Source of the DNA: Stenotrophomonas sp. UBA2124
Lineage (GTDB): Bacteria > Pseudomonadota > Gammaproteobacteria > Xanthomonadales > Xanthomonadaceae
Direction of reading: 5' to 3'
Length of the DNA stretch: 19,206 nucleotides
Assembly (NCBI GenBank): GCA_002329155.1
Contig: DCXY01000015.1
Coordinates: 69,453-88,658, forward strand
Under the pieces are notes generated by a model. That model ran no database searches, was not told the origin of the DNA, and saw only the letters and a list, made by a program, of their open reading frames with translations. A program made the translations under genes and the position numbers. Of this stretch, positions 7,692-16,054 are shown piece after piece (position 1 is the stretch's first letter; each line of letters begins with the position of its first letter).

Positions 7692-8717
7692 ATGAGCAAT
7701 GAAGCCCGTCGTTTCCACGTAGCCGTTGTCGGCGCCACCGGCGCGGTCGGCCAGACCATGCTGTCCATCCTGGCCGAACGCAACTTCCCGGTCGCCAAGC
7801 TGAGCCTGCTCGCTTCGGAGCGCTCCGCCGGTCAGCAGGTGGAGTTCAACGGCGAGAAGGTCACCATCCAGGACCTCGCCACCTTCGACCCCGCCGGCGT
7901 CGAGATCGCCCTGTTCTCCGCGGGCGGTGGCATCTCAAAGCAGTTCGCGCCGAAGTTCGCAGCCGCCGGCGCGGTGGTCATCGACAACTCGTCCTCGTTC
8001 CGTTACGACGATGACGTGCCGCTGGTGGTGTCGGAAGTGAACCCGGAAGCCGCGAAGAACCGCCCGCGCGGCATCATCGCCAACCCGAACTGTTCGACCA
8101 TGCAGCTGATGCCGGTGCTGGCCCCCATCCACCGCGAGTACGGCATCGAGCGCGTCAACGTGGCCACCTACCAGTCGGTGTCCGGTGCCGGCCAGAGCGG
8201 CATGGAAGAGCTGGGCAGGCAGACCGCGCAGCTGCTGGGCTTCCAGGAGATCGAGCCGGGCAAGTTCCCGGTGCAGATCGCCTTCAACCTGATCCCGCAT
8301 ATCGACGAGTTCCTCGACAACGGTTTCACCAAGGAAGAAATGAAGCTGGTGTGGGAGACCCGCAAGATCCTCGGCGACGACAGCATCCAGGTGAACCCCA
8401 CTGCTGTACGCGTGCCGGTGTTCTACGGCCACTCCGAGGCGGTGAACATCGAGACGAAGAAGAAGATCAGCGTGGAGCAGGCACGCGAGCTGCTGGCCGC
8501 CGCGCCGGGCGTGAAGGTGGTGGACGAGCGCAAGGCCGGTGGTTACCCAACCCCGGTGACCCATGCCTCGGGCACCGACCCGGTGTATGTGGGCCGCATC
8601 CGCGAGGACTTCTCGCACCCGCGCGGGCTGAACCTGTGGGTGGTGGCCGACAACATCCGCAAGGGCGCGGCACTCAATGCGGTGCAGGTGGCCGAGCTGG
8701 TGGCCAACGGCGGCTGA
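7692..8717 (+). CDS. asd: Aspartate-semialdehyde dehydrogenase
   Basis: 341 aa. It reduces L-aspartyl-4-phosphate with NADPH to aspartate semialdehyde, the branch compound for lysine, diaminopimelate, threonine and methionine, and so is normally essential for the cell wall. The N-terminal nucleotide-binding loop is VVGATGAVGQ (13-22). The catalytic cysteine is Cys134 in NPNCST, and the catalytic base is His247 in VFYGHSEAVN. The length and the GHSE form of the histidine motif place it in the shorter branch of the family, found for example in Streptococcus, rather than the longer E. coli type. Its position before fimV is as in Pseudomonas. It ends at a strong terminator. Confidence 0.97.
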   Translation: MSNEARRFHVAVVGATGAVGQTMLSILAERNFPVAKLSLLASERSAGQQVEFNGEKVTIQDLATFDPAGVEIALFSAGGGISKQFAPKFAAAGAVVIDNSSSFRYDDDVPLVVSEVNPEAAKNRPRGIIANPNCSTMQLMPVLAPIHREYGIERVNVATYQSVSGAGQSGMEELGRQTAQLLGFQEIEPGKFPVQIAFNLIPHIDEFLDNGFTKEEMKLVWETRKILGDDSIQVNPTAVRVPVFYGHSEAVNIETKKKISVEQARELLAAAPGVKVVDERKAGGYPTPVTHASGTDPVYVGRIREDFSHPRGLNLWVVADNIRKGAALNAVQVAELVANGG

Positions 8718-8744
8718 GCCCTCCAGACCTGTTGCAGCAATGGG

Positions 8745-8772
8745 AAAACGCCGGCCTTGCGCCGGCGTTTTT
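8745..8772 (+). terminator. Rho-independent terminator after asd
   Basis: An 11-bp perfect stem AAAACGCCGGC / GCCGGCGTTTT encloses the loop CTTGC and ends in a run of five T. It lies 28 nt after the asd stop codon and separates asd from fimV. Confidence 0.92.
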
Positions 8773-8817
8773 CGTCGGGTGAACACCCTTGCGGTATTCC
8801 AAATGGCGGGCAGCCGT

Positions 8818-8823
8818 TATATT
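8818..8823 (+). promoter_or_regulatory. Candidate -10 box of fimV, close to the start codon
   Basis: TATATT ends 7 nt before the fimV ATG, which puts the expected transcription start on or next to the ATG. There is no Shine-Dalgarno in front of the ATG, which fits a leaderless message. TTGCGG at 8789-8794 resembles a -35 box but is 23 bp away, too far for a normal sigma-70 promoter. Confidence 0.4.
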
Positions 8824-8830
8824 TGCCGTC

Positions 8831-10825
8831 ATGAAACTTTGGGGAACGAGCGCCAAGCGCTCATTACAAGGCGCGCTGGTGCTGGCTCTGGCGCTGTTCA
8901 GCAGCGCGGCGATGGCCTTGGGGCTGGGCAATATCCGCGTGCTGTCCAAGCCGGGCCAGCCGCTGGTGGCCGAGATTCCGGTGATCTCCGCTGACCCGGG
9001 CGAGCTTGAGAACGCCCACGTCAACCTGGCTTCGCCGGCCACCTTCGAGCGTGTGGGCCTGCCGCCGCCGCAGGGGCTGGTCAACGAGCTGCAGTTCACC
9101 TTTGCCCAGGACCGTGAGGGCCGCGCGGTGATCCGCGTCACCAGTGCCGCGCCGGTGACCGTGCCGGCGGTGGGCTTCCTGATCGAGGTGGACTGGGGGC
9201 AGGGCAGGCTGGTGCGCGAGTACTCCGCACTGGTGGCCGCGCCGGAAACCGCAACCGCCGTGGCCGAGCCGGTCATCGAGGCGCCGGCGGCGGCACCGTC
9301 GAACCTGATCACCCGCGAGCCGCAGCCGCTGCAGGAAACCCGCGAGGCGCCGGTTTCGACCCCGGCTGCTCCAAGCCCCGCGCCGGCTCCCGTGGCCGCG
9401 CGCCCGGCACCGGCACCCGCGCCGGTTGCTGCGCCCGCGCCGCAGGTGGGCGACAGCACTACCGTGCGCCGTGGCCAGAGCCTGTCGCAGATCGCCCAGC
9501 AACTGGCTCAACAGAGCGGCAGCTCGGTCAACCAGACCATGGTGGCCCTGCTCAACGCCAACCCCGAGGCCTTCATCCGCGGCAACATCAACCTGTTGAA
9601 GGAAGGCGCGGTGCTGCGCACACCGGCACAGGAAGAACTGGCACGGGTGAACGCCGCCGAGGCGCACGCCATCGTGCAGCAGCAGACCGCGCAGTGGCGC
9701 CAGGCCCGCGCGGCCATCCCGCAGCCGGCGGTGGCCGATGCCGCCGCCGCACCGGCCGCCCGCAACAACCAAAGCGCCGCCGCCCCGCAGGGCGCGCGGC
9801 TGGAAATCGCACCGGCCGTGGCCGGTGGGCAACAGACCGCAGGAATGACGACCGGGCTCGATGCCGGTGGTGAGGGTGACATGGCAGCGAACGAACAACT
9901 GCGTCAGGCCAAGGAAGACCTGGCCACCCGTGATGCGGAACTGCAGGAACTGCGCGAGCGCGTGGGTGAACTGGAAAACCTGCAGAAGCAGCAGCAGTCG
10001 CTGATCGCGATGAAGGATTTGGACATGGCCGCCGCGCAGCAGCGCCTGGCAGAAGCGGCCAAGCGTGACGGGGGGGGCTCGATGGCCTGGTTGTGGCTGG
10101 GGCTGGCCCTGGTCATCGGCGCCGGGCTGGGCTGGCTGCTGTCGCGCCGCCGCAAGCCATCGCCACTGCCTGCCGCGCCGCGCGGTGGCTTTGCCGCCGA
10201 CGAACTGGCCGCTGGCATGGCGGTGGGCGGTGCCGGCCTGACCGCTGCACAGCTGGCCGAGGCGCAGGAACGCGATGCCTACGAGGCGGACGAGCCGTTC
10301 GAGGCCGAAGCCGAGAATGAAGAGGCCGAAGAGGTCGAGACGTTCGCCGCGCCGGTGGCAGACGTACCGGTTGCCGAGCCGCTGGCCTATGAAGATCCGA
10401 TGCCGGCGTGGCTGCGTTCGGCGCCGGCCGCACCCGTGGACCCTGTAGAGCCGACCTTCACACCGACGGCCGACCCGGAAGCTCCCGTAGTCCCGGCTGC
10501 CGACCCGCGCCCGGTGCTGCTGTTCGAGGAGGCCTCGCGCCCGGCCGAGGCGCAGCCGCAGGTGGCTGAGGTTGAGCCCGAGCCCGACTTCCGTGGCGTG
10601 TTCGACCCGCCTGCCAGCGAGCAGCCGGCCTGGACCGCCAACGACATGGCAGCCGTGACACCGCTCAACCCGACCCCGGCAGGCCGTGAGCGGCTGGAGC
10701 TGGCCATCGCCTACCTGGACCTGGGTGACGCCGAAACCGCGCGCACCCTGCTGGCCGAGGTGGCCCGTGGCGGCGACCTGCAGGCGCGCAACGAGGCGCT
10801 TGAGCTGCTGGCCCGGTTGGGCTGA
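8831..10825 (+). CDS. fimV: FimV-like type IV pilus / polar hub protein
   Basis: 664 aa inner-membrane protein. In Pseudomonas FimV supports type IV pilus assembly and twitching and binds peptidoglycan through LysM. Order here: signal peptide 1-29 (cleavage after AMA), FimV N-terminal domain (about 30-140), a Pro/Ala-rich linker, LysM from about 208 to 268, a coiled coil about 355-410, one membrane helix 418-438 followed by RRRK, an acidic cytoplasmic region, and the conserved TPR-like C-terminal motif at 613-664 (RERLELAIAYLDLGDAETAR). It is shorter than P. aeruginosa FimV (about 920 aa), mostly through a shorter acidic region. The frame is open to 8789, but the signal peptide fixes the start at 8831. 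Codons just before the membrane helix hold a run of eight G. It is followed closely by the VOC gene and truA. Confidence 0.92.
   Translation: MKLWGTSAKRSLQGALVLALALFSSAAMALGLGNIRVLSKPGQPLVAEIPVISADPGELENAHVNLASPATFERVGLPPPQGLVNELQFTFAQDREGRAVIRVTSAAPVTVPAVGFLIEVDWGQGRLVREYSALVAAPETATAVAEPVIEAPAAAPSNLITREPQPLQETREAPVSTPAAPSPAPAPVAARPAPAPAPVAAPAPQVGDSTTVRRGQSLSQIAQQLAQQSGSSVNQTMVALLNANPEAFIRGNINLLKEGAVLRTPAQEELARVNAAEAHAIVQQQTAQWRQARAAIPQPAVADAAAAPAARNNQSAAAPQGARLEIAPAVAGGQQTAGMTTGLDAGGEGDMAANEQLRQAKEDLATRDAELQELRERVGELENLQKQQQSLIAMKDLDMAAAQQRLAEAAKRDGGGSMAWLWLGLALVIGAGLGWLLSRRRKPSPLPAAPRGGFAADELAAGMAVGGAGLTAAQLAEAQERDAYEADEPFEAEAENEEAEEVETFAAPVADVPVAEPLAYEDPMPAWLRSAPAAPVDPVEPTFTPTADPEAPVVPAADPRPVLLFEEASRPAEAQPQVAEVEPEPDFRGVFDPPASEQPAWTANDMAAVTPLNPTPAGRERLELAIAYLDLGDAETARTLLAEVARGGDLQARNEALELLARLG
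10070..10077 (+). repeat. Run of eight G inside fimV
   Basis: An uninterrupted G8 tract encodes part of Asp-Gly-Gly-Gly-Ser immediately before the membrane helix of FimV. It is the longest homopolymer I saw in the window. Losing one G would bring a stop at 10239-10241, and gaining one G a stop at 10318-10320; in both cases the membrane helix and cytoplasmic part are lost. Confidence 0.9.
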
Positions 10826-10836
10826 GGTCAGAAGAG

Positions 10837-11199
10837 ATGATGCGCCGCGCCGGTCGGATCGACTATGTGGAGTTCGCCTCGGGCGACCCCGCCGCCAGCC
10901 GGCGCTTTTTCGAGCAGGTGTTCGGTTGGCAGTTCGAGGACTACGGTCCGGATTACACCGCCTTCGACGATAGCGAGCTGCAGGGCGGTTTCAGCCGTGG
11001 CACGCCTTCGACCAGTGAGAGCGGGGCACCACTGCTGGTGCTGTACGCCGAGCAGTTGGCGCCGGTGCTGGCCCGGGTGGAGGCAAATGGGGGCAGGGTG
11101 ACCAAACCCGTATTCGCCTTCCCGGGTGGGCGCCGCTTCCAGTTCGTCGAGCCCGGTGGCAACGAGCTGGCCGTCTGGTCCGAGCGCGACAACGATTGA
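10837..11199 (+). CDS. Small VOC-family (glyoxalase/bleomycin-resistance fold) protein
   Basis: 120 aa single-domain protein. The start IDYVEFASGDPAASRRFFEQVFGW and the end FVEPGGNELAVW are the paired beta-alpha-beta signatures of the vicinal oxygen chelate fold. Members range from metal-dependent lyases and dioxygenases to simple ligand-binding proteins. Likely metal-site positions include Glu12 near the start and the Glu residues of EPGGNELAVW, but a full ligand set is not clear, so catalysis cannot be claimed. Start: two ATG codons in tandem at 10837 and 10840, with AGAAGAG just upstream. It starts 11 nt after fimV and ends 46 nt before truA, so it is probably cotranscribed. Substrate unknown. 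Confidence 0.85.
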   Translation: MMRRAGRIDYVEFASGDPAASRRFFEQVFGWQFEDYGPDYTAFDDSELQGGFSRGTPSTSESGAPLLVLYAEQLAPVLARVEANGGRVTKPVFAFPGGRRFQFVEPGGNELAVWSERDND

Positions 11200-11245
11200 T
11201 GCGGCCCGCACCTGCTGCGGTGGCCGCGAACCAAGAGGTCTGAAG

Positions 11246-12019
11246 ATGCGATACGCGCTGGGCGTGGAATACGACGGCAGCGAGTTCAAGGGTTGGCAAC
11301 AGCTCGGGGAAAGCGGCTGCCCCAGCGTGCAGGCCACCCTGCAGGAAGCCCTTTCGTCGGTGGCCAATGCGCCCATCAGCGTGGTCTGCGCCGGCCGTAC
11401 CGATGCCGGCGTGCATGGCGAATGCCAGGTGGTGCATTTCGACAGTGACGTGGACCGCTCGCCGCGCGGCTGGGTGCTGGGCACCACCACCCGGCTGCCG
11501 CCTTCGGTGTGCGTGCGCTGGTGCGTGCCGGTGGCCGAGGATTTCCATGCGCGGTTCTCGGCCAAAGCGCGCCGTTACCGTTACCGCATCCTCAACCGCC
11601 AGGTGCGCCCGGCCCTGTACCGGCAGACCCTGAGCTGGGAGCGCCGGCCGCTGGACGCAGACGCCATGCACCGGGCCGCGCAGGCGCTGCTGGGGGAAAA
11701 CGACTTCGGCGCCTTCCGCAGCGTGCAGTGCCAGGCCCTGCATGCCCGCCGCGAGCTGCAGTTCATCAGTGTGCAGCGGCAGGGCGAGGTGGTGGAGGTG
11801 CAGGTGCAGGCCAATGCCTTCCTGCACCACATGGTGCGCAACATCGTCGGCTCGCTGCTGATGATCGGGGCAGGGGAGCAGCCGGAAGGCTGGATGGCCG
11901 AGCTGCTTGCAGGGCGCGACCGCAACCTCGCCGGCCCCACCGCCCCCCCGCAGGGGCTTGTCTTCGTCGGGCCGTTGTATCCTGCGCTTTGGCATCTGCC
12001 GGGGGAGGTGACGCAGTGA
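11246..12019 (+). CDS. truA: tRNA pseudouridine(38-40) synthase
   Basis: 257 aa. It makes pseudouridine at positions 38, 39 and 40 of the anticodon arm of many tRNAs. The start MRYALGVEYDGSEFKGWQ is typical. The catalytic aspartate is Asp53 in AGRTDAGVH (Asp60 in E. coli), and FHARFSAKARRYRYRI and NAFLHHMVRNIVG are conserved family blocks. The frame is open to 11126, but the conserved N-terminus and an AGAGG ribosome binding site fix the start at 11246. The stop overlaps the GTG start of trpF (GTGA), so the two are translationally coupled. A run of seven C lies at 11943-11949 near the C-terminus. Confidence 0.96.
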   Translation: MRYALGVEYDGSEFKGWQQLGESGCPSVQATLQEALSSVANAPISVVCAGRTDAGVHGECQVVHFDSDVDRSPRGWVLGTTTRLPPSVCVRWCVPVAEDFHARFSAKARRYRYRILNRQVRPALYRQTLSWERRPLDADAMHRAAQALLGENDFGAFRSVQCQALHARRELQFISVQRQGEVVEVQVQANAFLHHMVRNIVGSLLMIGAGEQPEGWMAELLAGRDRNLAGPTAPPQGLVFVGPLYPALWHLPGEVTQ

Positions 12020-12681
12020 GCCGTACCTTGTTCCGTACCCGCATCAAGTTCTGCGGCATGACCCGCGCTGGCGACATCCGCCTGGCCAGCGAACTGGGCG
12101 TGGACGCAGTGGGTTTCATTTTTGCCAAAGGCAGTGCACGGCGGGTGGCACCGTCCGAAGCGCGTGCCATGCGCCAGGCCATCGCACCGATGGTGAATGT
12201 GGTGGCGCTGTTCCAGGGCAACAACCGCGAGGAAGTGCGCGAAGTGCTGCGCGCGGTGCGGCCCACCCTGCTGCAGTTCCACGGCGAGGAAGACGACACC
12301 TTCTGCCGCAGCTTCAATCTTCCTTATCTGAAAGCGATAGCCATGGGCTCGGACGCAGACGTCACCGCGCGCGAGCTGCAGCAGCTGTACCCGCACGCGG
12401 CCGGTTTCCTGTTCGACAGCCACAGCAAGGGCGGCAGTGGCGGCAGTGGCGTGGCGTTCGACTGGTCGCGTATTCCGGCCGGGGTGAACCGGCCCTACCT
12501 GCTGGCAGGTGGCATCACCCCGGACAACGTACACGCGGCGGTGCTGGCCACCGAGCCGTGGGGGGTGGATGTCTCCAGCGGCATCGAATCGGCGCCGGGC
12601 CTGAAGGATGGCTACCGGATGCGCCAGTTCGTTGAGGAAGTGCGGCGTGCCGATGCCGAACTGCAGGGCGGCAGCGGCTGA
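12016..12681 (+). CDS. trpF: Phosphoribosylanthranilate isomerase
   Basis: 221 aa from a GTG start. It catalyses the Amadori isomerisation of phosphoribosylanthranilate to CdRP, the third step of tryptophan synthesis, as a (beta/alpha)8 barrel. The catalytic cysteine is Cys13 in IKFCGMT and the catalytic aspartate Asp134 in LFDSHS. A phosphate-binding GGSGGSG loop follows, and LAGGITPDNV marks the C-terminal half of the barrel. It stands alone rather than fused to trpC. Its GTG overlaps the truA stop by 4 nt; AGGTGA inside truA is a fitting ribosome binding site. Linkage truA-trpF is the same as in Pseudomonas. It faces the trpI gene. Confidence 0.96.
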   Translation: MSRTLFRTRIKFCGMTRAGDIRLASELGVDAVGFIFAKGSARRVAPSEARAMRQAIAPMVNVVALFQGNNREEVREVLRAVRPTLLQFHGEEDDTFCRSFNLPYLKAIAMGSDADVTARELQQLYPHAAGFLFDSHSKGGSGGSGVAFDWSRIPAGVNRPYLLAGGITPDNVHAAVLATEPWGVDVSSGIESAPGLKDGYRMRQFVEEVRRADAELQGGSG

Positions 12682-12700
12682 GCGAGGGGCGGGCGCATGC

Positions 12701-12736
12701 GCAGCAGGAACACGGAGGCAATGGCGCGCCTGCTGC
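12701..12736. other. Possible hairpin between convergent trpF and trpI
   Basis: GCAGCAGG (12701-12708) and CCTGCTGC (12729-12736) can pair across a 20-nt loop in the 64-bp gap between the two stop codons. It overlaps the end of the 10-bp palindrome GCGCATGCGC (12693-12702). No T run follows on either strand, so a terminator role is only a guess. Confidence 0.25.
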
Positions 12737-12745
12737 TTCGAGTGC

Positions 12746-13636
12746 TCAGGCCAGCTGCCGGCGCAGCCAGTCGGCCAGCTGCAGCATGCGCGGGTCGTTG
12801 CGGCCGCTCGCGGTACACAGCGCCCAGCAGCCTTCGGTATCGACAAAGCCCCACGGTGCGACCAGGCGGCCATTGACCAGATCGTCGGCCACCAGCGGCT
12901 CCGGCGCGATGCCCACACCCAACCCGGCCACGGCGGCTTCCAGCAGGTAGTACAGGTGCTCGAAGCCGGTGCCGAGTTGCAGCTGTGTCGGATCCAGACC
13001 ATTGAGCGTGGCCCAGGTTGGCCACGCCTGCGGCCGTGAGCGGGTGTGCAGCAATGCATGCTGCAGCACGGCCTCGGCAGGTTGCCTGGCAAGCGCATGC
13101 GCGCCCGCAAGCGAGGGGCTGAACACCGGGCCGATGCGCTCGGTGGCCAGCGAATGCACCTGCCACCCGGTCGGCCACGGCGCCTGACCCAGCAGCAGCG
13201 CGGCGTCCATGCCCTCCAGACGTGGCGTGAAATCGCCTTCCTGCGCGGCCAGATGCAGGGTCAAGCCGGGCAGGTCGCGTTGCAGGTCCTGCAGCCGGGG
13301 AATCACCCATCGCGCCAGCAGGCTGCCGGGGCAACCCAGCACGAAGGCCTCGCTGCGCTGCGGGCGGCGCAGCGAGGCCACGCAGTCACGCAGCTGCGAG
13401 AAGGCGCTGCTGGTGGCTTCCAGCAGGCGGTTGCCCGCCGAGGTCGGGCGGATGCCGCGCCCGTCGCGCTCGAACAGCGGCAGGCCGAGTTCCTCCTCCA
13501 GCATGCGCAGCTGGCGGCTCACCGCACCGTGGGTGACATGCAGTTCTGCTGCAGCGAGGCTGACGCTGCGCAGGCGCGCGGCCGCCTCGAAGGCGCGCAG
13601 GGCATTGAGCGAGGGCAGCGCGTGGTCGTCTTTCAT
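12746..13636 (-). CDS. trpI: LysR-family regulator, TrpI type
   Basis: 296 aa DNA-binding activator. The N-terminal winged helix-turn-helix covers about residues 8-67 (LAAAELHVTHGAVSRQLRML is the HTH, followed by LFERDGRGIRPTSAG); the rest is the periplasmic-binding-protein-like effector domain. The start PSLNALRAFEAAARLRSVSL is the form seen in TrpI and GcvA. TrpI is chosen because the gene is divergent from trpBA, exactly as in Pseudomonas, where TrpI with indoleglycerol phosphate activates trpBA. The start has no Shine-Dalgarno, and a TAGAAA hexamer on the minus strand ends 7 nt before the ATG, which suggests a leaderless message. GcvA-type regulators elsewhere are the main alternative. 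Confidence 0.85.
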   Translation of the reverse strand: MKDDHALPSLNALRAFEAAARLRSVSLAAAELHVTHGAVSRQLRMLEEELGLPLFERDGRGIRPTSAGNRLLEATSSAFSQLRDCVASLRRPQRSEAFVLGCPGSLLARWVIPRLQDLQRDLPGLTLHLAAQEGDFTPRLEGMDAALLLGQAPWPTGWQVHSLATERIGPVFSPSLAGAHALARQPAEAVLQHALLHTRSRPQAWPTWATLNGLDPTQLQLGTGFEHLYYLLEAAVAGLGVGIAPEPLVADDLVNGRLVAPWGFVDTEGCWALCTASGRNDPRMLQLADWLRRQLA

Positions 13637-13729
13637 GTGAGTTTTTCTAACACATGATTCATGAATAATCGATTTTCACGAGGTAATTGTGGCGTTAAGG
13701 TGTGGGCCTGTCCTACACGCAGTGATGCC
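13637..13729. promoter_or_regulatory. Divergent trpI/trpB control region with two adjacent palindromes
   Basis: This 93-bp AT-richer gap holds ATTCATGAAT (13657-13666) and, touching it, AATCGATT (13667-13674), both perfect palindromes. For trpI the candidate -10 (TAGAAA, minus strand) lies near the gene, so the palindromes cover the region between and around its -35 and -10; TrpI binding there could repress trpI. For trpB they lie 56-73 nt before the ATG, the usual place for a LysR activator site. The trpB promoter itself is weak-looking (TTTTCA near 13673, no clear -10), as expected for an activator-dependent promoter. Confidence 0.5.
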
Positions 13730-14947
<1,218 letters not shown>

Positions 14948-15016
14948 CGCCGTCGATTCCGCCGTCGGGCCGCGCCCCGGCATTCGCAAACGCATTGATT
15001 GAAGGATGTGCCTGAG

Positions 15017-15826
15017 ATGTCCGTGACCCGAATCGACGACTGCTTCGCGCGGCTGCGTGCCTCCGGCCGCAAGGCGCTGATCCCTTTCATCACGGCGGGT
15101 GATCCTTCGCTGGAAGCCACCGTGCCGGTGATGCACGCCCTGGTGGAGGCCGGCGCCGATGTGATCGAACTGGGCGTGCCGTTCTCCGACCCGATGGCTG
15201 ATGGCCCCACCATCCAGCGTAGTTCCGAGCACGCGCTGGCGCGCGGAGCAGGCCGTCAGTATGTGCTGGATACCGTGGCGCGCTTCCGTCAACAGGACAC
15301 GACCACCCCGGTGGTGCTGATGGGTTACCTGAACCCGGTCGAGATCCGGGGCCCCGCACGCTTCGCCGAAGAGGCCGTGGCCGCGGGCGTGGACGGCGTG
15401 CTGCTGGTCGATCTGCCGCCGGAAGAGGCCGAGGAAACCCGAGAAGCCTTCACCCTGGCGGGTCTGGCGCTGATTCTGCTGGCCTCTCCAACCAGCAGCC
15501 CGGCCCGTCTGGACAGCCTGTGCGAGACCGCGCAGGGCTATCTGTATTACGTCAGCTTTGCTGGCGTCACCGGTGCCTCCGAGCGCCTGGACAGCAGCGC
15601 CGCCGGCGAGCGCCTGCGCCTGCTGCGCAGCCGCGCCAAGGTGCCGGTGGTGGCCGGTTTCGGCATCAAGGACGCCGCCAGCGCCGCCGCCATGGCCGTG
15701 GATGCCGATGGCGTGGTGGTCGGCAGCGCATTGGTTGCGGCAATGGCCGAGGCGGGCGAGGACGTGGCTGCAGCGGTCGCCGCGGCAGGCAGCTTCCTGC
15801 GCCCGCTGCGCGAGGCGGTGGGCTGA
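15017..15826 (+). CDS. trpA: Tryptophan synthase alpha subunit
   Basis: 269 aa (beta/alpha)8-barrel subunit that cleaves indoleglycerol phosphate to indole and glyceraldehyde 3-phosphate and passes indole through the tunnel to TrpB. Catalytic Glu51 and Asp62 lie in IELGVPFSDPMADGP, matching Glu49 and Asp60 of Salmonella. The phosphate-binding residues GFGIKD and VVGSALV near the C-terminus are intact. An in-frame TTG lies at 14999; ATG at 15017 with GAAGG upstream and the usual N-terminus is preferred. It lies 69 nt after trpB and should share the TrpI-controlled transcript. Unlike enteric bacteria, trpBA here is separate from trpEDC. Confidence 0.97.
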   Translation: MSVTRIDDCFARLRASGRKALIPFITAGDPSLEATVPVMHALVEAGADVIELGVPFSDPMADGPTIQRSSEHALARGAGRQYVLDTVARFRQQDTTTPVVLMGYLNPVEIRGPARFAEEAVAAGVDGVLLVDLPPEEAEETREAFTLAGLALILLASPTSSPARLDSLCETAQGYLYYVSFAGVTGASERLDSSAAGERLRLLRSRAKVPVVAGFGIKDAASAAAMAVDADGVVVGSALVAAMAEAGEDVAAAVAAAGSFLRPLREAVG

Positions 15827-15845
15827 GAGGCAGGGAACCGGGATT

Positions 15846-15950
15846 GGGGAACGGGGAGGTGTGTTTCCCCGTGCCCAGGCCCAGCCCTGGCGAGTCTGCA
15901 ATCCGGCGCGTGCAGCCCCTGATTCCCTGTTCCCCACCACCCCGTTCCCC
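15846..15950. repeat. Inverted repeat of GGGAAC-rich modules between trpA and accD
   Basis: The 16 bases at 15846-15861 and the reverse complement of 15935-15950 match at 15 of 16 positions (core GGGGAACGGGG). Further modules of the same kind (GGGAACCGGGATT at 15835, GATTCCCTGTTCCCC at 15921) lie beside each arm. This looks like a dispersed intergenic repeat rather than a terminator; no T run follows. The 228-bp gap otherwise contains a possible accD promoter (TAGACT at 15998) and the short palindrome GCGGCCCTTGGGCCGC (16016-16031) in the accD leader. Confidence 0.55.
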
Positions 15951-16054
15951 GCCGCAAACCCATACGCCCCGGTAGGGCTGCGGTCGCACTGGTGAGCTAG
16001 ACTGTCGCCTGTGACGCGGCCCTTGGGCCGCCTTGAACGGAACGATCATCCCGC

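Noticed and set aside
11943..11949. C7 run in truA as a slippage site
   Set aside because: Shorter, and very near the C-terminus where a frameshift would have little clear effect; truA is a housekeeping gene. Probably chance.
12424..12445. GGCGGCAGT direct repeat in trpF as a tandem repeat of interest
   Set aside because: It encodes the glycine-rich phosphate-binding loop expected in TrpF; a two-unit codon repeat is ordinary.
16016..16031. GCGGCCCTTGGGCCGC hairpin before accD as a terminator or riboswitch
   Set aside because: Short stem, tiny loop, no T run and too little sequence for a riboswitch; mentioned only within the gap description.
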